From positions 62,001 to 126,000 of the forward strand of contig JBASDX010000004.1 in NCBI GenBank assembly GCA_049652385.1: 64,000 bases of DNA, given 5' to 3'. Position 1 is the first letter of the stretch, and each line of letters begins with the position of its first letter. The notes under the pieces are model-generated. The model saw only the letters and a list, made by a program, of their open reading frames with translations. It was not told the DNA's origin and searched no databases. Source of the stretch: DMER64 sp049652385 (GTDB lineage: Bacteria; Bacteroidota; Bacteroidia; Bacteroidales; UBA932). Made by a program: the position numbers and the translations under genes. Below, in pieces: positions 7,821 to 15,505 of this stretch.

Positions 7821-9212
7821 TCAGATTGCCAGGTCTGTCTCGACATCTCCAAGAAGTTTGGTACGAGATCTCATTCTCAAGAGCATAGAATATCCGATCG
7901 TCAGAACTCCAACTCGGCCAATATACATAAGGAAAACCAAAATGATCTTGCTCCAGGCAGACAATTCCGCAGTAATGCCCGTAGAAAGACCCACGGTACC
8001 CAGTGCGGATCCTGCCTCGAAGATCAGTTGTATGTAACTGATGTCACGCTCCGTTGCGGACAAAAGATAAGATCCAAAAATCAGGACAAAAGAATAGAGC
8101 AAAACTGTGGTCAGGGCATTGTCCACCCTGTAGGTCGGGATCCTGTGTTTAAACAGATACGTATCGCGCTGTAGGCTAAGCTTGCTCTTTACGTAGGCAA
8201 ACACGGCAGATATTGTTGTTGATTTCAGCCCCCCGCCGGTCCCGGATGGGGATGCTCCAAAATACATTATTAGCGTTACTGTCATCAACGATACTGGCAG
8301 AAAATCTGCAACGTTCATTGTATTATAGCCAACTGTTGTAAGGGCGGACATCGTTTGGAATACCGAAACCAAAAATCTGTTGAAGAAAGAGAATTGCCTG
8401 ATACCCGGCTCGAACAAAAACATTTCTGCTGTACCGAATACCGTCAGGATCAGTGTCACCAACACGATCACCTTTGTTGTGAAACTGATCTTGTGCTTCC
8501 GTATCCTTATTCGTTTCCAAAGATCGTACATAACAATATATCCCATGGCGCCGGCATAACAAAGGACCATGATGACAAGATTAACTCCTATGTTGGTATC
8601 AAACTGAATCAGATTGTCTGGATATATGCTGAATCCGGCTGTGCAGAAGGCAGATACGCTATGAAAAATGGCACTCCAGAGGGGACTGTCCGCTCCGCTT
8701 GCCTTAAAAAAGACATATAAAAGCACTGCTCCTACTGTCTCAAAAATAATGGTAAATCCGACAATGTTCAGTACCAGATTATTAATATCGAAACCTCCCG
8801 GCACCGAAAACTCGGCCTGAAGCACACGCTTTTTTATCATCGTAAAATGCTTGGTCAGCTTCAGCATTACAAAGGAGCTGACCGTCATATAGCCCAATCC
8901 GCCTAACTGTATAAGAAATAGAACTACGATCTGTCCGGCAAGATTATAGTTCGTGGCCAGATCTACCGTTGCAAGTCCTGTAGTGGAAACCGCCGATGCC
9001 GCTGTAAACAGGTTATCCAAAAAACCCACAGGTCCTCTTCGCATAAACGGAAGTGTGAGCAAAAGTGTCCCAAAAATAATATACGAAATATAACCCACAC
9101 ACAATCTGAGGTACGGTTGTTCCAATTTAATCCCGAAAGTCAGAATGGTCTCAAAATCGTATTTAAAAAAACGTAGAATTTTTTCACGAAAATTCATAAG
9201 TTTCTTTTTCAT
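7821..9212 (-). CDS. TrkH/KtrB-type potassium uptake channel subunit
   Basis: 463 residues with about ten hydrophobic segments. It shows the repeated P-loop filter signatures of this superfamily: ASAVSTTGLATVD, SVSAFCTAGFSIY, MSALTTVGYNTM and ALGTVGLSTGIT, each with the key glycine. Members carry K+ (or Na+) across the inner membrane and normally need a cytoplasmic RCK subunit (TrkA/KtrA). No such gene is adjacent here, so the partner must be elsewhere. The gene is intact and stands alone: upstream is a decayed fragment, downstream the Sel1 gene. Confidence 0.9.
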   Translation of the reverse strand: MKKKLMNFREKILRFFKYDFETILTFGIKLEQPYLRLCVGYISYIIFGTLLLTLPFMRRGPVGFLDNLFTAASAVSTTGLATVDLATNYNLAGQIVVLFLIQLGGLGYMTVSSFVMLKLTKHFTMIKKRVLQAEFSVPGGFDINNLVLNIVGFTIIFETVGAVLLYVFFKASGADSPLWSAIFHSVSAFCTAGFSIYPDNLIQFDTNIGVNLVIMVLCYAGAMGYIVMYDLWKRIRIRKHKISFTTKVIVLVTLILTVFGTAEMFLFEPGIRQFSFFNRFLVSVFQTMSALTTVGYNTMNVADFLPVSLMTVTLIMYFGASPSGTGGGLKSTTISAVFAYVKSKLSLQRDTYLFKHRIPTYRVDNALTTVLLYSFVLIFGSYLLSATERDISYIQLIFEAGSALGTVGLSTGITAELSAWSKIILVFLMYIGRVGVLTIGYSMLLRMRSRTKLLGDVETDLAI

Positions 9213-9327
9213 AGCTCATTAATAGAGATCTGTTCTTAAAGATCTGGAATCAAATATAGATACATTTCACATCCGTTATTCAGGCATATGCAGAAGTTGC
9301 CTCAACAGGGAGATGGGATTCCGGTAA

Positions 9328-9626
9328 GTGTTTTCCGACAATTTCTACCGGGCGGAGATCGATCCGGAGCATATCGGCGTGCAACATTATGAGGAAGCCA
9401 TCATCCAGGACATCGAGTTCGCGGCCGTCCAGACCGGGCACCCGATCAAAGACGAAAAGATCGATGGGAAGATTACCTGGGTGCATGTGGTTTTAAGGGG
9501 GCGTATTTCCCCAATATGGACGGATACCCGGAGTGGAAGGAGATTGCTCTGCTGGTGGCCGGGCTGGATCTGGAAGTAGAGGGGATAGGGGGTGCCAACC
9601 GAGCTGAACCCAAAGATAAGAAATAA
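9328..9626 (+). pseudogene. Decayed fragment of an unrecognised protein-coding gene
   Basis: A frame starting near 9328 reads coherently (FYRAEIDPEHIGVQHYEEA, ...IEFAAVQTGHPI) until about 9492. The following bases then make sense in the next frame (KGAYFPNMDGYPEWKEIALL) to a TAA at 9624. A single-base change in GTTTTAAGG near 9490 explains the switch. A further short coding-like frame ending in a stop follows at about 9628-9748. I do not recognise the family. Confidence 0.4.
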
Positions 9627-9748
9627 AGGTGAACCTTTCAACCTTAAGGGAATATGGCGCCGGACTTTTTGAATCCGGTAGAGATGGCTTTGAGAACGGA
9701 AAGAACCAGCAATGGCTGCCCATTTTCATCCAATATTTTGATAAGTAA

Positions 9749-10200
9749 AAAGAAGCTTTGTATCTTCACACCCGGCAACAGACGGAATAGGTGCGTCCCC
9801 CGTTGACATAAAGCCCGGAGCTGGTTGGTTCAAGTAATCAATCAGCTTTGTTATTTTATCACAGTCAGCACGTGATCCTAAATTTTTCAAGGAGAATTGA
9901 AAGACAGAAGTTTTATATCTTTGATCCCATGAAGAGACGATTGTTGGGCCGCTACGGTGTTTGATAGTCCGTTAAGGTTGTCCAATAATCTCCCCTTTTC
10001 GAAAAAAGGCAGAATTGTCAGAGGGTAACGTGGTAGATAAAGCGCAAACCTCTTCGATAAGTCTGCCTTTTTCAATTTCAGTTAACGCATGGTCATAATA
10101 CTTATTCACCTCATACATGATTGACACGGATGGGGTGGTAAGGCATTTCAAATGATTCCACGGATCAGGTTTGACTAATCCTGGAATCTGATATTGATTA
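9749..10200. other. Gene-free stretch, nothing recognised
   Basis: Only short open frames without convincing composition. A leftward 62-codon frame at 9887-10075 begins with a TTT-rich, lysine-starting peptide but has no recognisable motif or clear ribosome binding site. The area probably holds remnants of mobile DNA next to the DGR. Confidence 0.3.
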
Positions 10201-10201
10201 A

Positions 10202-10234
10202 TTTGTGATAGTTACATTAAATCATTTATCTTTG
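10202..10234 (+). promoter_or_regulatory. Bacteroidetes-type promoter of a candidate small RNA
   Basis: TATCTTTG at 10227-10234 fits the -7 consensus TAnnTTTG. A TTTG/TTG lies about 20 bp upstream (10203-10206). No protein-coding start follows; instead a GC-rich segment with a terminator-like hairpin does. Confidence 0.55.
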
Positions 10235-10240
10235 CATTGT

Positions 10241-10334
10241 CAACGCGGACGTTAAATGCGCGGAGAGGTCGGGGGAAACCCTGCCACTCCCCCCCAAGAG
10301 GAAATGCTTAACTGTGTTTCCTCTTGATGTTTTT
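10241..10334 (+). ncRNA. Candidate structured small RNA next to the DGR
   Basis: The roughly 95 nt downstream of the promoter are GC-rich in an AT-rich neighbourhood. They include a hairpin-capable segment (GGTCGGGGGAAACCCTGCC near 10268) and end in a perfect 9-bp stem, AAGAGGAAA (10296-10304) with TTTCCTCTT (10317-10325), followed by GATGTTTTT. The segment has no plausible ORF. I do not recognise it as a known RNA family. It faces the DGR reverse transcriptase gene convergently. Confidence 0.4.
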
Positions 10335-10488
10335 AAGGGTTCCTATTGGCCAGTCTTGCCCCTGAATGCAAATTCCTGTATATGTTTTACCCTTTTATCC
10401 TTTTGATTCTTATTTTTTTCTGATATCTGAAAGAATCTCACACCGGATAATGGTATTTAATTGTAGTTAGGCATTATAAAAGATATAA

Positions 10489-10549
10489 TGTCCCGGGGTG
10501 TCCCACTTGTCCCAGATGTCCCGTCTGTCCCGGTGGGGAGAGTGGGACA
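10489..10549. repeat. Five TGTCCC repeats with a hairpin, downstream of the reverse transcriptase
   Basis: TGTCCC occurs at 10489, 10499, 10508, 10517 and 10526, that is every 9-10 bp. TGTCCCACT (10499-10507) can pair with AGTGGGACA (10541-10549). It sits about 30 bp after the stop of the leftward RT gene and could help end transcription or be a simple repeat. Confidence 0.5.
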
Positions 10550-10576
10550 AGAGGGAAAGGGAGGGCAAATGAAAAC

Positions 10577-11788
10577 TTAATTAAAGCGGACAGATTTCTG
10601 TTTTGGTTTGAAGATCTCATACTTAAAAGGATAAAAACGGTTTAGCCACCAAGCGCTTAAGATGTTGTAAATTAAAATTTTTCGCAATCTGTATGTTTTG
10701 TAGTGTTTCATCAGTCCCAGATAGGAATTCATGCTACTTTGAAAAGCAGTCATTTCTTCCTTGGTTGGTTTGTGATCCCTTACAACTTTATTGTGTTTTG
10801 TTATAGCAGTGTAAAAATTCCCTTTAGAGCGATTGGCTATGTAAATTCTATGTGGTTTAATAACCGTTCCAAGGTATTTTACTCCTTTAGAATAATGCTG
10901 TAAGTATATTTTATCCGGATGAAGAATGAGCTGCAATTCCTTCTTCAAATAGTATCGTATCTCTGTTATACAGTATTGTAAATATGCCTTATCGGGATGA
11001 ATAAGTATCAAATCATCCACATACCTGCCGTAGTATTTTATTTTTAAGTCTCGCTTAATAAAGTGATCAAATTCATTCAGGTAAACATTACCAAAGAGCT
11101 GGGAGGTTAAATTACCTATAGGTAAACCGTAATGGGGCTGCACATGGAACAGACTCTTTGTCAAGGGCAATCCTTCCCAGTCATTCTTGCTCCCCTTTAT
11201 CCGGCAATGCATCTTTGGATTAGTAAATATTGTTACTTTAAGTAAGTAAAGCACTAAATCCAGATCAAAATCAATTTTGTTACTATTGCGAATGAGCACC
11301 TTATGAATTTTTTCATAAAGCAAAGGCTTGTATATAGACATAAAATACCCTTGAATATCAAGTTTAAGAATGTAGCAATCTTTGGTATAGTTGCGGGAAC
11401 AAGCGCGAATGAAGTGGTCAATACGCCTTATACCATAATGTGTTCCTTTCCCTATACGGCAACTGTAACTGTCATTGATAAACGTCTTTTCAAAAATGGG
11501 CGATATGTACTGATATATAAAATGGTGAACTACCCTGTCCCTGAAATCGGCAGCAAAAATCTCCCTCTTTACAGGTTTGTTAATTATAAAACAGATGCAA
11601 CCGCGGGGTTTGTAGTTGCGGTTCATTATTTCATCGGCAAGAGCAAACAGATTGGTTTCCAGATGCTTTTCAAATGCAAGCGCATTTATGGTGTTGCGTT
11701 TGTTTTTCCGGGCATCAAAATATGCCTGAAACAAATCCAGTATGATTTTATTACTGTTTGCAAAGGGGAACAATTCCAGTTCTAACAT
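10577..11788 (-). CDS. Reverse transcriptase of a diversity-generating retroelement
   Basis: 403 residues with the ordered RT motifs: a start region with NYKPRGCICF, ILKLDIQGYF (first catalytic Asp), GLPIGNLTSQLFGNVYLNEF (the G.P.G...SQ motif 4 typical of DGR enzymes), and YYGRYVDDLILIH (YVDD catalytic pair). The thumb-like C-terminus has SSMNSYLGLMKHY as in Bacteroides DGR RTs. It copies the TR RNA into cDNA with errors opposite adenine, in complex with Avd. I chose the ATG at 11788; an upstream TTG at 11809 lies in the hairpin before the gene. Retron RTs are unlikely given Avd, TR and VR alongside. Confidence 0.95.
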   Translation of the reverse strand: MLELELFPFANSNKIILDLFQAYFDARKNKRNTINALAFEKHLETNLFALADEIMNRNYKPRGCICFIINKPVKREIFAADFRDRVVHHFIYQYISPIFEKTFINDSYSCRIGKGTHYGIRRIDHFIRACSRNYTKDCYILKLDIQGYFMSIYKPLLYEKIHKVLIRNSNKIDFDLDLVLYLLKVTIFTNPKMHCRIKGSKNDWEGLPLTKSLFHVQPHYGLPIGNLTSQLFGNVYLNEFDHFIKRDLKIKYYGRYVDDLILIHPDKAYLQYCITEIRYYLKKELQLILHPDKIYLQHYSKGVKYLGTVIKPHRIYIANRSKGNFYTAITKHNKVVRDHKPTKEEMTAFQSSMNSYLGLMKHYKTYRLRKILIYNILSAWWLNRFYPFKYEIFKPKQKSVRFN

Positions 11789-11800
11789 CTGTATTTCTAT

Positions 11801-11836
11801 AAAAAACAACCACGGAGATTACTTATCCGTGGTTGT
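11801..11836 (-). terminator. Hairpin plus T-run between TR and the RT gene
   Basis: Perfect 11-bp stem ACAACCACGGA (11806-11816) / TCCGTGGTTGT (11826-11836) with a 9-nt loop. Read leftward it is followed by TTTTTT. It begins 16 bp after the TR. It could end or trim the TR transcript, or protect the TR RNA 3' end, leaving the RT gene at lower expression. DGRs often have hairpins near VR; here it is near TR. Confidence 0.65.
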
Positions 11837-11851
11837 AAAGTTTTCTTTTCA

Positions 11852-12048
11852 AATCCCGCAAGCAACGGACAGAAAACCCGTTTTCCTTATTGTTGTTGTT
11901 CCTGTTTACGTTGCTGTTATTGTAGTTCAGGTTGCGGTTCCAGGCGTTATTTGTATTGTTCTCCGTAGAACTCCACCAGTTACCGTTGATCCCAATGTTG
12001 TTGAATTTTCCATTGTTGTTACGGTAGCCACCCGGAAGGGCTGTAAAA
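11852..12048 (-). other. DGR template repeat (TR)
   Basis: 197 bp aligned without gaps to the VR (constant offset of 756 bp). The coding-strand TR is adenine-rich: 69 A in 197 bp, mostly AAC/AAT codons, so a translation would read as runs of Asn (23 of them). I count 38 mismatches to the VR and all lie at TR adenines; none of the 128 other positions differ. The outer segments (29 bp at the 3' end, about 28 bp at the 5' end) are identical, as expected for sites that start and end mutagenic homing. It lies between avd and RT, the usual position. Confidence 0.95.
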
Positions 12049-12216
12049 GTAACCACTTGCTTTGTTGAAACAGCATTTTCAGCCACTTCAATCTCTTATA
12101 GCTAACATTAACCTGCTTTGGGTATTTCAGGTATTTACAATGCCAGCGGGTTACCGGATTTAAAATGCTCGCCCGGGCAGGCCATGGCGTACCCGATTCC
12201 GGCAGAAAACTTGTTA

Positions 12217-12555
12217 TTATTGGCTTTTTTGCCATCCTGTCAACTGTTTTGATACATTCTCGACCACCACGTTTATTTTGACAAATTTCCCGAGGCTTAT
12301 TTGTTTCATGTCTTTCATAAGACGGATCAACAAACGAATAACTTCTATCTGTTCACGTGCCGTTTGCAATATTTCCGTCTTCCGGTATTTTGAGTTCGCA
12401 CGGTAAATCAGCGTGAGTAATTCTATCGTTTCCTTTTTCAGGCTTTCACCTACCGTATACTTGTACTCCCTGTTAAAGTCCCTGGTGAACTGAAAAATGG
12501 ACAAAAGCAAATCGTATGTCGCCTTATATACCGGTAATTCATTATACTGCCCCAA
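12217..12555 (-). CDS. avd: Avd, DGR accessory variability determinant
   Basis: 112 residues, almost entirely helical, with a Lys/Arg-rich surface: LPVYKATYDLLLSIFQFT, then LLTLIYRANSKYRK, then EVIRLLIRLMKDMKQIS, then FVKINVVVENVSKQLTGW. This matches the four-helix bundle of Avd/S23-like proteins, which form a pentameric barrel that binds RT and TR RNA and is needed for mutagenic retrohoming. The frame opens with a TTG at 12555 (or an ATT just before it); no ATG occurs near the start. It follows the variable gene by 50 bp made of repeated TCAAATA units. The position between VR and TR and the size support the call. Confidence 0.85.
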   Translation of the reverse strand: MGQYNELPVYKATYDLLLSIFQFTRDFNREYKYTVGESLKKETIELLTLIYRANSKYRKTEILQTAREQIEVIRLLIRLMKDMKQISLGKFVKINVVVENVSKQLTGWQKSQ

Positions 12556-12605
12556 AATTCAAAAAATCAAATAGTCAAATAGTCAAATAATCAAATAAAT
12601 TAATC

Positions 12606-14120
12606 TTAATCCCGCAAGCAACGGACAGAAAACCCGTCCTCCCTATTGAGGCCGGCCCTGCCTACGCCGCTGTCATCGCAGTACAGGCGGCGGCCCCAGG
12701 CGTTAGTCGTACTGCTCTCCGTAGAACTCCACCAGTAACCGCTGACCCCAACGCCGTAGAACCTTCCATCGCTGCCACGGTAGCCACCCGGAAGGGCTGT
12801 AAAACCACTTTCGTTGGTTGCCCCTATATTTGGACTGTTCCAATGAGCTGTTCCTGCTTCTTTCAGTTTGCCTCCTGCAACACTCGCTCCTCCCAGATCA
12901 TCAGTAAATGTTGTCCACTCTGCATCGCTGGGCAGGTGCCAGCCCGAAGGACAAGCCGATTGTGCAGCCGGCCAGTTATACAAAACTCCGTAGGTCGTAT
13001 AATTGGAGGTGGCTTTTGCTGTAGCAACATCAGTACCATCATATCCGTAAACGTAATAATACGCCGTTGAATTTGAACCTGTCCCCGGGCCAACAACCGA
13101 TGGCAGATACGCCAGGTTTTCTGTCATCCAGACCTGGGTTCCAATAGTTTTATATTGGTAGATCTGACTATCACGGCTATCCTGAATGGCATCGTTCCAT
13201 CCCACATGTGCCGTATTCAGCGTTACCACGTATTTCTTACCACGGACAAAACCTCCTGCCGGCGGGATTTTTGACATTTCTTTCCAGTTCCCGTCAATTT
13301 TCACAGCAATCTGCAAATTTTCACTTTGTGCCCCCGGAAGGATCATCATATATACGCTGACAGCTGACCCGGAAAGTGTAACAGCAGAGGTCAGCGTAAC
13401 AGTTACATTATTGGATGTATTGCTTTTAGTTATGGTATAGGAGGTTTCTCCGGGAGTCTGCGTTAAATCAATTGTGCCTTCGCATGCCAGGGGATTTGCA
13501 CCTCCAAGTCTAATCTGAGTCAGCTCACCGCTGCCAACTACCTGGAACTCGATCATGACAAATACGTGATTGAACGTCAGGCTCACCGCCCCACCTCTGG
13601 CGACCGTAAGTGGAGTCGCCACCATATAATCCAGTGCTCCAATATGGTCAGTATTTCCGGCCGCAGACTGGCTTTGTGCCGAGGCCAGGGAAATGGGAAC
13701 CTCTGTTCGCTCTCCGGAAAATCCCGGGTTACGGGGATAATAGGCATAAAAATTGTGCGATACATTGTCCCCCCAAAACATAGTCCCATTAAAAGAAGAG
13801 CTTTTTGCCGAGGTTTGGGCCGTGAATTCGGCGTTTTTTACTGCGTTTGAGCCACCTTCTGTGGTCCTTGCCTGGGGTGAAAAGATCCCGATTTTATCGG
13901 GGTTCCCTGGATAGCTATCCACACCCTTCCAGTGGGTTTCCACACCGCTCAATGTAGTTTTTGTTCCAGGCGTATTCGTTACATCTTGTTCCTGTACGGT
14001 TTGGGCTGTAATCGTTATAGCTCCTCCCCCATCCGTTGGATCAGGCACTTCCTGTAAAGTACACGCATTGATGGCCGTTACAAGCAGAACGGCAGATAAA
14101 ATTTTAATTAAATCTTTCAT
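12606..14120 (-). CDS. DGR variable protein: fimbrillin-like lipoprotein with C-terminal FISUMP (C-type-lectin-type) domain
   Basis: 504 residues. The N-terminus KDLIKILSAVLLVTAINAC is a lipoprotein signal with its lipobox Cys at about residue 20. Residues 25-290 have the fimbrillin pattern of Bacteroidales (KTTL, KIGIFSPQ, NFYAYYPRN, LTFNHVFVMIEF, GKKYVVTL). From about 315 follows a FISUMP domain: IGTQVWMTENLAYL, GVLYNW, CPSGWHLPSDAEW, GYWWSSTE, GFSVRCLRD at the end. The last 65 residues are the VR. Variable residues alternate with the fixed WWSSTE and RCLRD scaffold, as in C-type-lectin DGR targets. ATG at 14120 was chosen because it starts the signal peptide. The protein is expected on the outer membrane or a pilus, presenting a diversified binding face. 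Confidence 0.92.
   Translation of the reverse strand: MKDLIKILSAVLLVTAINACTLQEVPDPTDGGGAITITAQTVQEQDVTNTPGTKTTLSGVETHWKGVDSYPGNPDKIGIFSPQARTTEGGSNAVKNAEFTAQTSAKSSSFNGTMFWGDNVSHNFYAYYPRNPGFSGERTEVPISLASAQSQSAAGNTDHIGALDYMVATPLTVARGGAVSLTFNHVFVMIEFQVVGSGELTQIRLGGANPLACEGTIDLTQTPGETSYTITKSNTSNNVTVTLTSAVTLSGSAVSVYMMILPGAQSENLQIAVKIDGNWKEMSKIPPAGGFVRGKKYVVTLNTAHVGWNDAIQDSRDSQIYQYKTIGTQVWMTENLAYLPSVVGPGTGSNSTAYYYVYGYDGTDVATAKATSNYTTYGVLYNWPAAQSACPSGWHLPSDAEWTTFTDDLGGASVAGGKLKEAGTAHWNSPNIGATNESGFTALPGGYRGSDGRFYGVGVSGYWWSSTESSTTNAWGRRLYCDDSGVGRAGLNREDGFSVRCLRD
12608..12804 (-). other. DGR variable repeat (VR) at the 3' end of the lipoprotein gene
   Basis: Gapless 197-bp partner of the TR ending one base into the stop codon. 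Relative to the TR translation, 21 of 23 Asn positions are changed, to Gly, Ser, Asp, Tyr, Thr, Arg, Ala or Leu; two Ile become Val, two Lys become Arg and one Tyr becomes Cys. No stop codon arises, as expected because AAY codons cannot become stops by A changes alone. The unchanged block WWSSTE corresponds to an adenine-poor TR segment. Confidence 0.95.
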
Positions 14121-14131
14121 AATACTTTCTT

Positions 14132-14290
14132 TTACCAGGTTAGTGATCCCCAATCTTCAGTGCCCGAGGCGGAAGAGGTCGCAAAGCCTTTTTCAAGAGA
14201 AATTTCCATAACGGTTATTTCCGGTGGAAAGTAGATTTCCTGCTTAATCTGGTTTTCAGATTGAGCATAACTGTTAATTAATTTGTACAT
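14132..14290 (-). CDS. Small conserved-type peptide preceding the variable lipoprotein
   Basis: A 52-codon frame, ATG at 14290 to TAA at 14132, ending 11 bp before the lipoprotein ATG. The peptide contains PPEITVMEISLEKGFATSS and ends EDWGSLTW. Short ORFs with this pattern (PE.TV.e...E.gFA.Ss...eDw) are frequent before surface lipoproteins in Bacteroidales, to my recollection; no function is known. No signal peptide or membrane segment is visible. It is probably the first gene of the DGR transcript, since the only good promoter lies upstream of it. Confidence 0.6.
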   Translation of the reverse strand: MYKLINSYAQSENQIKQEIYFPPEITVMEISLEKGFATSSASGTEDWGSLTW

Positions 14291-14434
14291 AGTATTAAAT
14301 TTAATAGGTTACTCTATTCCATATAAATAATTACACAAGATCTGATCTAGAAACGTGAAAAAATAGCTATAATAAAAAAACATAATTTGAACCTCTACAA
14401 CGAACCTGATTATTCCATCTTGTAAAACCGTTAA

Positions 14435-14466
14435 CAAATTTAATAATTTTTAATCTAAAGCACAAA
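14435..14466 (-). promoter_or_regulatory. Promoter of the DGR operon
   Basis: On the leftward strand TAAATTTG (14442-14435) matches TAnnTTTG and TTTG (14466-14463) lies 20 bp upstream. The predicted transcript start (about 14429) leaves a leader of about 140 nt before the small peptide gene. The IS3 element ends 18 bp upstream of the -33 box. Confidence 0.55.
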
Positions 14467-14515
14467 TCCTTATAAGAAAATCTTGTACCAGACCCCTATT
14501 ACTTGGACAAAAAAG

Positions 14516-15505
14516 TCAAACTGGTTGAGCTATTCTCGTATCATAAATTGGGGTTGACGAACAAATATACTCATTTGTTTGGTGATTCGTAAGATACTGA
14601 CTAATTGTTTCCTTATTCAAATTATAAATCGTATCAAAGGGTAACAAGCCTCCAAAGTAACCATTCCATTTTTTTACAGGGACCGTTCCCAAGGTAGCGT
14701 GCCTCCTACGATTATTATACCAGTCCCGGTGTGCCTGAAGCGTAAGTTTGGCTTCATAAAAGCCTTGAAATTCAAATCGATCAATAACCTCTCTTTGGAC
14801 AATGCTATGGAATGCTTCAATATAGGCGTTTTCTTCCGGAGTAGCTATATGGGTAAATTCCTGATTTGCTTCGGCAGTCCGTAAAAACTGTTTGACATCA
14901 TTGGCTATGAACTGCGATCCGTTATCATTTCTGACGGTGACGCCTTTTATACCAAAAGCACTATTGATCCTTCTGAAAATATTTATCACATCCATCTTTC
15001 GAATACTCTTTTGGAAGATTTGCTCGATGGCTATTCGAGTAAAAACATCAAGAACGGTAAGCAAATAATAATTTCTGGATTCTCCGGCAACCCAAACATA
15101 TTTTATGTCCAGACAAAGGTACTCCATGGGGCGGATGGCTTCGATTTTTCGATGCTTGACAAACTGTCGCTTTCCACTGGTGCTAATCACCTTGCCCAGC
15201 AACAGATTCTGTTCCTTCATTAATCGATAAACCTTTTTGTGGTTGATAATATAGCCCATCTCTCGCAGTTCATCTGTGATATTATGGTACCCATAACAAC
15301 AAAATTCCTGAGAAAGAATGCCTTTGATTTCTTCAATAACCAGCGTGTCATCTACCTGGGTCCCATCTTGTCTGAATGTGCAAACACTTGGTTTTGCTCC
15401 CCGTTTTCCATAAGAAGACTTGTAATAAAAATTGCTTTTTGAAAGATCAACCCAGGAAAGAAGGTTTTCCAATGTGGTTATAGATTCATGGCTCTGCACG
15501 ATCAT
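14516..15505 (-). CDS. IS3-family transposase OrfB (DDE integrase)
   Basis: 329 residues with an HTH_21-like N-terminal part (CCYGYHNITDELREMGY) and an rve integrase core. The DDE residues are visible in LCLDIKYVWV, RNDNGSQF and ENAYIEAFHS, followed by YNNRRRHATLG. It catalyses cutting and joining of the element ends. Its ATG overlaps the OrfA stop by 4 bp (ATGA). In many IS3 elements a -1 frameshift fuses OrfA and OrfB; here reinitiation at ATGA is also possible. Confidence 0.9.
   Translation of the reverse strand: MIVQSHESITTLENLLSWVDLSKSNFYYKSSYGKRGAKPSVCTFRQDGTQVDDTLVIEEIKGILSQEFCCYGYHNITDELREMGYIINHKKVYRLMKEQNLLLGKVISTSGKRQFVKHRKIEAIRPMEYLCLDIKYVWVAGESRNYYLLTVLDVFTRIAIEQIFQKSIRKMDVINIFRRINSAFGIKGVTVRNDNGSQFIANDVKQFLRTAEANQEFTHIATPEENAYIEAFHSIVQREVIDRFEFQGFYEAKLTLQAHRDWYNNRRRHATLGTVPVKKWNGYFGGLLPFDTIYNLNKETISQYLTNHQTNEYICSSTPIYDTRIAQPV

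Noticed and set aside
10489..10549. CRISPR-like array
   Set aside because: Units are 6 bp with 3-4 bp gaps, far too short for repeats and spacers, and no cas genes are present.
10577..11788. Retron or group II intron reverse transcriptase
   Set aside because: Motif GLPIGNLTSQ, Avd neighbour and the TR/VR pair point to a DGR; no msr/msd-like RNA or maturase domain seen.
11823..12086. Asn-rich open frame MAENAVSTKQ... as a protein gene
   Set aside because: It is the DGR template repeat read in frame; its Asn runs come from the adenine-rich TR, there is no start region of its own, and it aligns to the VR.
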